From an uncultured Nonlabens sp. (GTDB lineage Bacteria; Bacteroidota; Bacteroidia; Flavobacteriales; Flavobacteriaceae): a DNA stretch of 64,000 nucleotides. The stretch covers positions 924,585 through 988,584 of the forward strand of contig CANLKV010000002.1 in the NCBI GenBank assembly GCA_947491755.1. Reading direction: 5' to 3'. Numbering within the stretch: position 1 is the first letter of the stretch; each line of letters begins with the position of its first letter. The notes under the pieces are model-generated. The model saw only the letters and a list, made by a program, of their open reading frames with translations. It was not told the DNA's origin and did no database searches. Below, piece by piece: positions 26,496 through 34,229 of this stretch. The position numbers were made by a program, and so were the translations under genes.

Positions 26496-27194
26496 ATGGA
26501 AGTCAACTACATCCAGCACCTCAATGCGGTATTCAAAGCATTTCAGGAAGATAGCAGGTTAAACCCAACACACATCAGCTTATATCTCGCGTTGTTCCAA
26601 TTGTGGAATCACCATCGCTTTCGCGAAAGCTTTCACGTTAACCGTGAGGATGTGATGAAGCTGTCAAAGATTGGGTCAAAATCTACCTATCACCGTTGTG
26701 TCAAAGAGCTGAACAACTATAAATATTTGGTTTATGAGCCGTCGCACAATCCGTTCAAAGGGTCTAAAATTAAGATGCTCAAATTTGGAACAACCTCTGG
26801 ACAAGTATTGGAACAAGCTGTGTACCAAGGTGTCCCAAATCAAGGACAAGAAGTGGTACGTTCTAATAAACATATACAAACTAATCAAAACAGTTATAAA
26901 CTACCCAAGCCTAAAAATGAAATTGAAGTTCTACAATTTTTTAAAAAAGAAGAGTGGCCAGAAGTCGAAGCGCAAAAATTCTTCAATCACTACCAATCTA
27001 TCGGCTGGAAGATTGGCGGTAAAATCAAAATTGAGAATTGGCACGCTTCCGCGAAAAATTGGATGCTAAAAGCCGAAGAACTCAAACAAGAAAAACAGAA
27101 AAGCGAGCTGTCCCAAAACGCTGCCCTGAGCTTGTCGAAGGGTCAGGACAATCTGCATACCACTCGGAACAAGAATTATAATAAACCGTTATGA
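26496..27194 (+). CDS. DnaD/replication-initiation-like protein of the mobile element
   Basis: 232 aa. The N-terminal winged-helix-like region (about 1-85) includes HISLYLALFQLWNHHRF and KIGSKSTYHRCVKELNNYKY. The middle is variable, and the C-terminal region (about 135-195, KIENWHASAKNWMLKAEEL) resembles element replication proteins. It overlaps the ATPase gene by ATGA. Two repetitive palindromes lie inside it: GCTTTCGCGAAAGC near residue 42, and a REP-like CCCTGAGCTTGTCGAAGGG near residue 211 that encodes ALSLSKG. Confidence 0.7.
   Translation: MEVNYIQHLNAVFKAFQEDSRLNPTHISLYLALFQLWNHHRFRESFHVNREDVMKLSKIGSKSTYHRCVKELNNYKYLVYEPSHNPFKGSKIKMLKFGTTSGQVLEQAVYQGVPNQGQEVVRSNKHIQTNQNSYKLPKPKNEIEVLQFFKKEEWPEVEAQKFFNHYQSIGWKIGGKIKIENWHASAKNWMLKAEELKQEKQKSELSQNAALSLSKGQDNLHTTRNKNYNKPL
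26616..26630. repeat. Iterated palindrome, copy 8
   Basis: In the DnaD-like gene of the mobile element; frame reads HRFRES. Confidence 0.85.
27124..27142 (+). repeat. REP-like palindrome inside a coding region
   Basis: CCCTGAGCTTGTCGAAGGG, an imperfect palindrome, translated in frame as ALSLSKG. I recognise it as a repetitive element recurring in many genomes, with such peptide tags in coding genes. Only one copy was noticed in this window. Confidence 0.6.
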
Positions 27195-27874
27195 AAACAC
27201 CGGAAACCATATTCGACCCAAAGAAGCCTCACATCATTATTGAAGGCGCTGTAGAGTATAAACTCGGTACGTTTGACGGAGACTTTATCCAGTATGATTT
27301 TGCGAGCATAGCTCGCTATATCGATGCGAAAGGAAAGCTGCTTTTCGGAAAGAACTTCAAACTTTACGATGAAGACAAGCAATTATTGTACAAGCTCTGC
27401 AGCTACTTTGTAGCTGATGCAGTCGAGTGTAAGAAGTATGACATCGACATAGATAAAGGCCTGCTATTGACAGGTCCAGTAGGTTGTGGTAAAACCACGC
27501 TAATGCGGTTGTTACCGCATATCGTACCCCACAAGCGCAGCTACAACTTCATTCCGTGCCGGAATATCGTTTTTGGTTTTAATGGAATAGGCTTCAAAAT
27601 GATACAGGATTACGAAGACCACAAATACTATTGCTTTGATGACTTGGGTGTTGAGCACGTAGGCCGTTATTACGGCAAGGACTGCAATGTGATGGGCGAA
27701 ATCCTCATTTCCAGATACGACATCTTCAAACAGAAAGGCATCAAAACACATATCACCACCAACCTCAACGCAGACGAGCTACAAGAGAAATACGGCGAGC
27801 GCGTGCGCTCTCGTATGCGGGAAATGTTTAATCTGATTTCGTTTGATCAGAATAGCGTGGATAAGAGAAAATAA
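27191..27874 (+). CDS. DnaC-like AAA+ ATPase of the mobile element
   Basis: 227 aa with Walker A GPVGCGKTT (near residue 97), Walker B YCFDDLGVEH (near 146), and a sensor-like THITTNLNADEL. An arginine-rich C-terminus (RVRSRMREMFNLI) is typical of DnaC/IstB-type ATPases. It is coupled to the DnaD-like gene by a 4-nt overlap, so the pair probably loads helicase for element replication. Its end is 7 nt from the convergent E2-like gene, with no visible terminator between. Confidence 0.85.
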   Translation: MKTPETIFDPKKPHIIIEGAVEYKLGTFDGDFIQYDFASIARYIDAKGKLLFGKNFKLYDEDKQLLYKLCSYFVADAVECKKYDIDIDKGLLLTGPVGCGKTTLMRLLPHIVPHKRSYNFIPCRNIVFGFNGIGFKMIQDYEDHKYYCFDDLGVEHVGRYYGKDCNVMGEILISRYDIFKQKGIKTHITTNLNADELQEKYGERVRSRMREMFNLISFDQNSVDKRK

Positions 27875-27881
27875 TTACAAG

Positions 27882-28541
27882 TTATTTGCTTTTTAGACGT
27901 TCTTTAAAGATGCTTAAATCTTGATAAAGTTGTGGTTTCCCATATTGCTTTAAACTCAAGACTATATTTCTACAGCATTTTTTATATTTTCTGCCGCCAC
28001 ATAAGGAACATTTTTTATTGGGTTCGTATTTAATCCCTGTAATGGCTGTTTGTAAAAGGTTTATAATTAGTGGCACTTCACTCAGTTTATATTCCTCATT
28101 ATAAAACTGAAAGATACCCTCGGCGTGATGTTTGTATTCCCCATTTGCATAATTCCCTGTTGATACTTTGTAGTGGTAATTGGCAAAAAAAGGATATATA
28201 ACTTCTCTGTAAAATTCTTCAAAGACTATTCCTCGCCTTTTTCTTTTGATTAGCTTATGCGGAATGTCCAAACAACATTCCCCTTCCTTAGAAATATGAA
28301 AGTCCCAATCTCTATTGATGATTTGAGTTTTCTCGATTACTATGGGGACTGTATATGGGTACTCAGCTTCGTTTATAAGAATTAGGATTTTAAAGTGACC
28401 CCAGAGTTTATCACTTTTGTCTAAGACACTTATTTTACCTTCGAGAGCTAAATATCCGGTTTTAGGGCTTTCAACTATCTCAAAGGCAAAATATTTGTCC
28501 AGAAAATTTTTGATGTCAGTACTAAGGCATTTTTTACCCAT
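27882..28541 (-). CDS. E2-like (UBC-fold) protein with C-terminal SEC-C zinc motif; third gene of a Pycsar-type operon
   Basis: 219 aa. The first 155 residues have the look of a prokaryotic E2 domain: YPYTVPIVIE (strand and Pro turn), then FHISKEGECCLDIP. There H82 and C89/C90 match the H...G.xCL pattern around the catalytic Cys of bacterial E2-like proteins. Near the C-terminus, CSLCGGRKYKKCC (178-190) is a SEC-C zinc motif. It overlaps the cyclase gene upstream by 8 nt, so it is translationally coupled. In CBASS, E2-like proteins attach the cyclase to a target to prime it. A parallel job here is inference; I know of no described Pycsar operon with such a gene. Confidence 0.65.
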   Translation of the reverse strand: MGKKCLSTDIKNFLDKYFAFEIVESPKTGYLALEGKISVLDKSDKLWGHFKILILINEAEYPYTVPIVIEKTQIINRDWDFHISKEGECCLDIPHKLIKRKRRGIVFEEFYREVIYPFFANYHYKVSTGNYANGEYKHHAEGIFQFYNEEYKLSEVPLIINLLQTAITGIKYEPNKKCSLCGGRKYKKCCRNIVLSLKQYGKPQLYQDLSIFKERLKSK

Positions 28542-29520
28542 AGTTGAAGTATGGTTTACTTTTAGATGCTATTGGGTACAAATCAAGACTATTTCTGTTG
28601 GGGTCGGGAAGGGTATTGATAGTCAATACCAAGACACCCATATCGTTTTGAACAGCTAAGTTGTTATCTACCAAGTAGCGTTCCCAATCAAAATTGTATT
28701 GGTAATATTTTCTTCCATCCTCATAATCGTGAATTTCCTTGCTTCGCTGTTCAAAATATTTATCCTTTCTAAGTTGAGTTGTCACATTGTGACCTACAAC
28801 TATGCCGCTGTTTTTTGCGTTACTTTGCATTTTAGGTGCAAGACTCGTATGAAGACTACACGTAGTAACTTCGCCTGATTCACCAATGCCGGAATAGAAC
28901 CAATCTACTTGTTTGGAATGACCCAAATCCAGCCCTGCTCTTGTATGGATATCTTGAATACCATTATCTTCAAAGAAGTCTTTTAGGTCATTTTTGACAA
29001 AGTAAGATATCATTGAGAATGATTTTAAGGCATCTTCTACGGCTTTTAGCTTTTCTATGTTTTTCCCGCCGAAATAGACCATTAAACCATCACCCTGTAT
29101 GCGATGCACGTAGCCACCACATAGGTTTACTGCAAACATTGAAGCTCGGATGATACTTTCTGTAATCAACCTTACCGTTGCTTTTGTGAAATTATTAAAA
29201 AGTTTTGTGCTCTTCTTTACATCGATGAATCCAGATATTATCCAATGCTCTTCAACTAAGTCTGTACCTTTTAAGTGTACAAAGTCTGGATGACTTCCCA
29301 ACGGCTGATAATCAAAAGTCTCTGGCACACCCATCCCTTTCGCAAATAATCTCATTTCGTGGGATAGCTCTCGACCAGGTAGTTCGTTTCTTAACGATTT
29401 GAGATATTCACGGTTGCTTTCCAACAAAGGTTCACTTAATCCGTAGATTTTGTTTGATTTCGTAGGGTCGTTCTCGACCGCTTTTTTAATTACGTTTTTG
29501 TAGTCTTCAAATAAGTTCAT
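28534..29520 (-). CDS. Class III nucleotide cyclase, probable Pycsar pyrimidine cyclase (PycC-like)
   Basis: 328 aa. The cyclase homology domain spans about 93-245. The first metal Asp is D100 in GFIDVKKSTKL, and the second is D144 in RIQGDGLMVYF. A final conserved block is GESGEVTTCSLHTSLAPKM. About 90 N-terminal and 80 C-terminal residues flank it, with no receptor or membrane part. Small soluble cyclases next to a two-helix membrane protein are the signature of Pycsar, in which phage infection triggers cCMP or cUMP synthesis. Base specificity cannot be read here. Its start is 1 nt after the effector stop, and its end overlaps the E2-like gene. Confidence 0.78.
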   Translation of the reverse strand: MNLFEDYKNVIKKAVENDPTKSNKIYGLSEPLLESNREYLKSLRNELPGRELSHEMRLFAKGMGVPETFDYQPLGSHPDFVHLKGTDLVEEHWIISGFIDVKKSTKLFNNFTKATVRLITESIIRASMFAVNLCGGYVHRIQGDGLMVYFGGKNIEKLKAVEDALKSFSMISYFVKNDLKDFFEDNGIQDIHTRAGLDLGHSKQVDWFYSGIGESGEVTTCSLHTSLAPKMQSNAKNSGIVVGHNVTTQLRKDKYFEQRSKEIHDYEDGRKYYQYNFDWERYLVDNNLAVQNDMGVLVLTINTLPDPNRNSLDLYPIASKSKPYFNYG

Positions 29521-29521
29521 T

Positions 29522-30016
29522 TTATGAGGTTATTTTAATTAGTATGTAGGTTAAGGGCGCCAGTAGCACAAATTGTATAATTAATAGGCCACAAGCCCAC
29601 TTTAGTTTTTTGAATTTTGATTTCAAGCCTTGTGATAGGACAAAAACTTGATTTCTCAAATCCTTTACATCCTCTTTTTTATCTTGCTTTTTTGAAAGCG
29701 CAAAAAATTCTTTTTTGTCTTTCTGCGCGATACTGGCGAAATAGTATAGCGATTCCACATCTGACTTAGGCGAGAAATAAGGCATACTTGCCAATGCCAG
29801 CAGTATGAGACTGCCAACACCAAATAAAATAATTGCTGCTAAAAATATTAACAACCATATTTCTTTGTCAAGTAGTTCCTGAATTTGTGTTAGCAGCGTA
29901 ATTGCACCACCTGTGATAAAGGTATTTATGGCAATATATACTGCTGTTTTGTTATTAACGCTATCGTAATAATGGTCTAAGCGACTCACGGTATATTCCA
30001 ATCTTTCTTTTTCCAT
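29522..30016 (-). CDS. Pycsar membrane effector (PycTM/DUF5706-like)
   Basis: 164 aa. The N-terminal amphipathic helix with RLDHYYDSVNNKTAVYIAIN matches the start of PycTM/DUF5706 proteins. Membrane segments lie at about 26-46, 53-77 and 141-161, with a charged cytoplasmic stretch (about 95-140) between. In Pycsar the effector senses the cyclic pyrimidine nucleotide and damages the inner membrane, stopping phage growth. It is first in the operon, 1 nt before the cyclase. Confidence 0.78.
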   Translation of the reverse strand: MEKERLEYTVSRLDHYYDSVNNKTAVYIAINTFITGGAITLLTQIQELLDKEIWLLIFLAAIILFGVGSLILLALASMPYFSPKSDVESLYYFASIAQKDKKEFFALSKKQDKKEDVKDLRNQVFVLSQGLKSKFKKLKWACGLLIIQFVLLAPLTYILIKITS

Positions 30017-30066
30017 AGAGAGTTAAATTATTAACTAGGCTGAATCCTCAGAACCAGCCTAGTTGA

Positions 30067-30219
30067 TTACTTGATAGCCTTTGCAATGGCTGAAACAGCC
30101 GCAACAAAAGTTACCACGGTAAGAATTGTGGAAATAACTTTAGCGTTATTTCCTTTTAAATGTAAACAGGTGTCTTTTTCACAAAGACTCAACCTGTCAT
30201 TTTGAAATGAATAATTCAT
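30067..30219 (-). CDS. Small single-pass membrane peptide (50 aa)
   Basis: 50 aa read on the minus strand: polar, Cys-containing N-terminus (LSLCEKDTCLHLKGNNAKVI) and a C-terminal membrane helix ending in AIAKAIK. It lies 50 nt upstream of the Pycsar effector on the same strand. I do not recognise the family. A role as part of the same transcript, or as a toxin-like peptide, is possible but unsupported. Confidence 0.5.
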   Translation of the reverse strand: MNYSFQNDRLSLCEKDTCLHLKGNNAKVISTILTVVTFVAAVSAIAKAIK

Positions 30220-30271
30220 AGTCAAAATTTAAATTAGCCCAAGTTCACAGCATTTGGGTTTCGCTGAAGCA

Positions 30272-30448
30272 TTACTTACTTTTATCGGTAACACCTTTAA
30301 ATTTTCCGCCGCTGGTTTTTACGTCCATAAATCTTCCTGAGTCGGAATCTCTTTTAACGTAAAGCCCAGTTTTTGGGTTTTTTACTTGAGACCTGCTTCG
30401 TACCGCACCGTGTCTGCGATTGTCACCGCTTTTGCCATTTGTTGCCAT
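30272..30448 (-). CDS. Small conserved basic protein (58 aa)
   Basis: 58 aa: MATNGKSGDNRRHGAVRSRS, then PKTGLYVKRDSDSGRFMDVK and GGKFKGV. I recall this small, basic, Gly/Lys-rich family as common and unnamed in many bacteria, with the same GKSGDNRxHGAVxxRSQVxNPKT pattern. It is on the same strand as the Pycsar genes, 52 nt before the 50-aa ORF. Function unknown. Confidence 0.65.
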   Translation of the reverse strand: MATNGKSGDNRRHGAVRSRSQVKNPKTGLYVKRDSDSGRFMDVKTSGGKFKGVTDKSK

Positions 30449-30522
30449 AGTGTTTAGCTTTAAAAAGATTATTTTACTTTTATTTGCGTAGCATTGATTG
30501 CATCCAATATCATATGTTTGAG

Positions 30523-30557
30523 GTGTGACACTTTATGTTTTGCTAATTCTGTCACAC
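30523..30557. promoter_or_regulatory. Inverted repeat in the divergent promoter region
   Basis: Perfect 8-bp arms GTGTGACA (30523-30530) and TGTCACAC (30550-30557), centre to centre 27 bp. The same sequence also reads as a direct repeat: GTGACACTTT and GTCACACTTT, one difference. It lies 28 nt upstream of the sigma-factor ATG and 75 nt from the divergent 58-aa gene, so it is well placed for an operator. Confidence 0.5.
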
Positions 30558-30584
30558 TTTGAACATACCCAAGTAGAGTACTCT

Positions 30585-31220
30585 ATGGACATCGAAGAAC
30601 AACTATTAATGATATCCGATAAGGAAATCGAACCTCAAAAGGCAACTGAGGCTTTGAACTGGATTTATACAACTTACCGTGATTTTATATTTACAGTAGT
30701 CAAGAAGAATATCTATTTCACTAAAGAGAAAAATGATATATCTAAAACTATTACGAATGATGTGTTTCTTTATGTATGGGATAATCCATTGAAATGGGAA
30801 TTCAATTCAGAAACTCATAATTGTGCAATAACTGCATTTAAGGCATATTTATCTCAAGTCGCTAAAAACTTGCTCAGAAATGAATTAAGAAAGTCTGAGA
30901 CTCATCGATTATCGGTAATTAACGTTGATTCAAGTGAAACTGACTTCTTTGATACCTTTTTAAATCCTAAAGAGATAGAAGTTGTATCTAAGAATGCTAA
31001 CTTAATCGAACAAGCATTAGAACAATTGAAACCCCATAATAGAGATATAGTTAGAATGTATTATGTTTTCTATGAAACAAACAAGAATATGACTTCTGAA
31101 TCGCTAGAGGCTTTGGAAATAATATTCAACACAACAAGGGTAAATATCCGTCAAATAATTTCACGAGCTAAAAAGACGATAAAAGGTATTGTCACCAGCC
31201 AAGTTCAAATTAAAAATTAA
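30585..31220 (+). CDS. ECF-like sigma factor of the element
   Basis: 211 aa from the ATG at 30585 (MDIEEQLL). A GTG at 30525 would start inside the inverted repeat. Region 2-like sequence (ALNWIYTTYRDFIFTVV, DVFLYVWDNPLKW) and region 4-like sequence (LKPHNRDIVRMYYV, IIFNTTRVNIRQIISRAKK) are both present. It belongs to the divergent ECF-type group found beside ImmA/IrrE proteases in Bacteroidota mobile DNA. The next two genes follow closely, suggesting one switch. Confidence 0.72.
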   Translation: MDIEEQLLMISDKEIEPQKATEALNWIYTTYRDFIFTVVKKNIYFTKEKNDISKTITNDVFLYVWDNPLKWEFNSETHNCAITAFKAYLSQVAKNLLRNELRKSETHRLSVINVDSSETDFFDTFLNPKEIEVVSKNANLIEQALEQLKPHNRDIVRMYYVFYETNKNMTSESLEALEIIFNTTRVNIRQIISRAKKTIKGIVTSQVQIKN

Positions 31221-31224
31221 GGTT

Positions 31225-31533
31225 ATGTCTGAAACGAATGAAATATTCAAAAAAATACTTGAAGACAATGGCTTTACATTTCCTAGTAATGAAAGTCAAG
31301 TTGAGAAATTTGAATCTTTATTGTCCGATGGATTAGAAAGCCCTAATTCTTGGCCAGATATTAATGAACTTTTAGAAAGTAAGTCACAACAAAGTGAACT
31401 TAGTTTCAACAATCTTAATTCTGATGACAAAACAGAAAGGTTTATGTCTATGGCCGCAAGAGATGGTAAGAAAATATCCGATGATGTGAAAAAGCAGATG
31501 AAAGAAGATAAGGATAAAGCAAATGGCAAATGA
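31225..31533 (+). CDS. Small acidic protein between sigma factor and ImmA/IrrE protease
   Basis: 102 aa from the ATG at 31225. Very hydrophilic and acidic, rich in Ser, Asn and Asp, with a Lys/Asp-rich C-terminal helix (DDVKKQMKEDKDKANGK). No signal or membrane segment. It starts 4 nt after the sigma factor stop and overlaps the protease gene by 11 nt. From position it could be an anti-sigma factor cleaved by the protease, but no family evidence supports this. Confidence 0.65.
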   Translation: MSETNEIFKKILEDNGFTFPSNESQVEKFESLLSDGLESPNSWPDINELLESKSQQSELSFNNLNSDDKTERFMSMAARDGKKISDDVKKQMKEDKDKANGK

Positions 31534-32329
31534 GTTTCTTTCCTCTTTCGATAAAGATTTTATCGATGAACTAGCTAGCGGTATTTCAGACTTATACTTT
31601 TCGGATAGTCAAATTATGCCAGCAGAAATTGCCGAGAAGTCTGGAATTTCATTCAGCTTTGGACACTACAAAAGCTGTTTTGATGGTCTGTTGGAATGTG
31701 AAGACAATCGATTTCATATATTCATTAACAAAGACAGAGTAGGTCATCAGTTCCAGAATAGGGCTAGATTTACTTTTGCGCACGAATTAGGTCACTTTTT
31801 TATAGATTCTCATAGGAATACATTGCTATCTGGTAAATCTTTAAGCCATTGTTCGTTTACTGGCTTTAAAAGCAAAAATTTGATAGAAAGACAAGCGGAT
31901 TATTTTGCATCCTGTCTGCTAATGCCTTTTGACAAGGTTCGAAATTATATCAATAGAAGAAAGTTCGAGTTTAGTTTGATAGATGAGTTATCTAAAAAAT
32001 TTGGTGTAAGTATTTCTGCGACTGCAATTCGATTTAGTGCTATTGGAAATCATCCAATTCTATTGGTTTATTCAAAAAAAAATCAAATTAAATGGTATTG
32101 GTATAGTGATGACTTCCCATTCAAGAGGTTAAAATATGATAAAACCAAACTTCCAGAGGAAACTGTTGCTAGTGAATATTTTTCGGATGGTTATAACCCT
32201 ATCGAAACAGAAGAAGTATATGCGGCTGACTGGTTCTACCTATCAAGACATACAGATTCAGACAGAAAGTTTTTTGAACACGCTGTTATTAAAAACGAAC
32301 ATTGCCTTAGTATTATTTGGGAGGAATAA
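31523..32329 (+). CDS. ImmA/IrrE-family metallo-endopeptidase
   Basis: 268 aa. The zinc motif is FAHELGHFF (HExxH, near residue 89), followed by a conserved ERQADYFASCLLMP (third zinc ligand, Glu/Asp). Both are hallmarks of ImmA/IrrE proteases, which cut repressor proteins in response to DNA damage and activate mobile elements. There is no N-terminal HTH domain. The start overlaps the acidic gene by 11 nt. The C-terminal 100 residues are unassigned. Confidence 0.88.
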   Translation: MANEFLSSFDKDFIDELASGISDLYFSDSQIMPAEIAEKSGISFSFGHYKSCFDGLLECEDNRFHIFINKDRVGHQFQNRARFTFAHELGHFFIDSHRNTLLSGKSLSHCSFTGFKSKNLIERQADYFASCLLMPFDKVRNYINRRKFEFSLIDELSKKFGVSISATAIRFSAIGNHPILLVYSKKNQIKWYWYSDDFPFKRLKYDKTKLPEETVASEYFSDGYNPIETEEVYAADWFYLSRHTDSDRKFFEHAVIKNEHCLSIIWEE

Positions 32330-33312
32330 TCCCCACCTACGGCACTTGCCAGCTCATCACTCATTACCTCATTGCGCAAGCTGCATTCGTCTATTCACTC
32401 TTCACTAACAAGAGCCTACGGTTCCGCGCGGTACCAGCAATGATTACCACAATCATTTAAATAATAAACTAACTGCTGCGGTTGTTTTATAAGTAATCTC
32501 TTTCTAAAATATTCGTCGAGATAATCATTGCTCGTACTCTTTGCCTTTGCGCGCACAATCGTCGAAAGATTTGTCTTTCAATTGAACAACAGTAATAGCA
32601 TTAACATTCAGGAAGGCAGGTAATAAGGTGTGCGCCAGTTGTTCCATTTTGTTCCATAAAACATCCCGACAAGGGTATATAAACAGGCATTAGCATTCAG
32701 TATAAAAATTAAACACTCATCTTGCCTGCCCTTGTCGGCACCGTCACCACGTCCACCACACGCCATCCAAGAGTGCTGGCTTGTTTTATTCCACACATTC
32801 CACGCCTTCTGCACTCGCGGCTACTTTTGTCCCTTAGAATCCCAAATAGGACGGCTATCGCCGGCATAATTAGTAAGGGACAACCGCCGCTTCACGTTTT
32901 GCGAGCCTGCGTGTCGCTGCGGGCTTATACGGTGTCACATTTTTTGATATCTAGTTAATAAACACTTGTAAATGCAATAACGTCCTACAGCCGTAACACA
33001 GAAAAAGTGTTACAGCTTCCGTCCTGGCAAGTAAGAGCTGTACCTTCCTTCCGCGACTTCCTATCGTCAGCCACTACACTCACGCACAGCACTTACCCAT
33101 ATCAAGAAACCTCATCCTTCCATTAAAAAGAATCAAAAAACTGCGCCACCTAGTGTACAACATAGCCGTGACCGCCTTCCGTGCCTACAGGCGCCCACTC
33201 ACGGCACCCTTGCTCATCTCGCAGGCGGCTCGCGCCTTTTGGATTACCTGCTTAACAACAAATAAAAAGACCTTTGCGTTATACATTAATCCTATACACT
33301 TAGTAATAGAAA
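32330..33312. other. Non-coding stretch of about 1 kb
   Basis: No ORF on either strand has recognisable content. The composition shifts to C-rich patches (32700-32930 and 33010-33240), unlike the neighbouring genes. It holds one clear hairpin (32989-33017). An origin of transfer or a decayed gene are both possible; no relaxase lies nearby. Confidence 0.5.
32989..33017. promoter_or_regulatory. Hairpin in the non-coding stretch
   Basis: Arms AGCCGTAACAC (32989-32999) and GTGTTACAGCT (33007-33017) pair with one mismatch around a 7-nt A-rich loop. No U-run follows. Function unknown. Confidence 0.5.
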
Positions 33313-33924
33313 ATGAACGAAGATTTCAAAAGAGTATTTATACACGAATTAGGTCATTTTATTGCCTTAGAGCTAAATTTCCGGTGATACAATTATGATA
33401 GAAGAGCTATAGAACTAAAAATTGAACCAAGAATAAATACTAAATTTTACAATGGTAGTATTTCCACTGACAAAGCTACAATCGGTAGTTACAACCCAAT
33501 TAATAGCGCTAAAGAATATGCCCAAACATTTTACGGCTGCTTATTTGAATCACTATACCGCAATAATGATATAAAATCTTGCTTGAAGTCATCAGTTAGT
33601 AAAAGTGATTATTTAGTTAATAATATTGGCAATGGCAAAATAGATGCGCTACATTTATATTCAATATCCATCAGACCAGAATTAAAGGATGTCGGTAAAA
33701 AGTGGTTCAACTACGCTACTGAAAACTTTTATCCATTAATAAAGAATAATGTTACTCATTTCAAAACAATATTCGATTTGAGTCCTGAGAATTATATAGT
33801 ATCAAAACAACACAACCAAACTACATTTGACATCAATAAATTAAGAAATACAACTATATCTTTCGTCTTAGAGCACAGCGATGTTTATGATTCTTTCATC
33901 AAAGGCTTAGAATCGATAAAATAA
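33313..33924 (+). pseudogene. HELGH-motif protein gene interrupted by an in-frame TGA
   Basis: The frame opens at 33313 with MNEDFKRVFIHELGHFIALE, a zinc-protease-like HExxH at residues 11-15. It meets TGA at 33385-33387, then continues open in the same frame to a stop at 33924 (about 179 more residues, no further stops). Beyond the TGA I do not recognise the family. A single point mutation in an otherwise intact gene of about 203 codons is the simplest reading. A sequencing error or readthrough cannot be excluded. Confidence 0.6.
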
Positions 33925-34183
33925 AAAAAGGCCACAAATATAGTTGGCTTCCCACTGCCAACGCTATGATGCAGTAAAGTTCAGGCCTATCGGTTTTGAA
34001 AAAAATAATGCGCCGAAAAAACGCATCATTTTTTTCAATCCTTTTGCAGTCGGTCGCAAGATTTTTACCAAAAAACTTGACAGCATCGCCACGCCACCAG
34101 AGTCATCGCTTTCTTTTTTTGTTTTTCTTTTAAAATAGTATTGGTGGGCTTTGGCAGCAGTTATTTGAAACTTTTCGTAAAAT

Positions 34184-34213
34184 GAAAAACCCCAGAATTG
34201 CTTCCAGGGTTTC
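34184..34213 (-). terminator. Terminator of the DUF5675 cassette
   Basis: Read on the minus strand, AAACCC...GGGTTT arms enclose the loop and are followed by TTTTTC. It begins 17 nt after the stop of the 70-aa gene at 34230. Confidence 0.55.
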
Positions 34214-34229
34214 TCTAAATTGCCGAATG

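Noticed and set aside
32608..33398. Short ORFs of 68-81 aa in the non-coding kilobase
   Set aside because: Low-complexity, Arg/Pro/Leu-rich translations without recognisable domains. The end of the last one overlaps the HELGH pseudogene in another frame.
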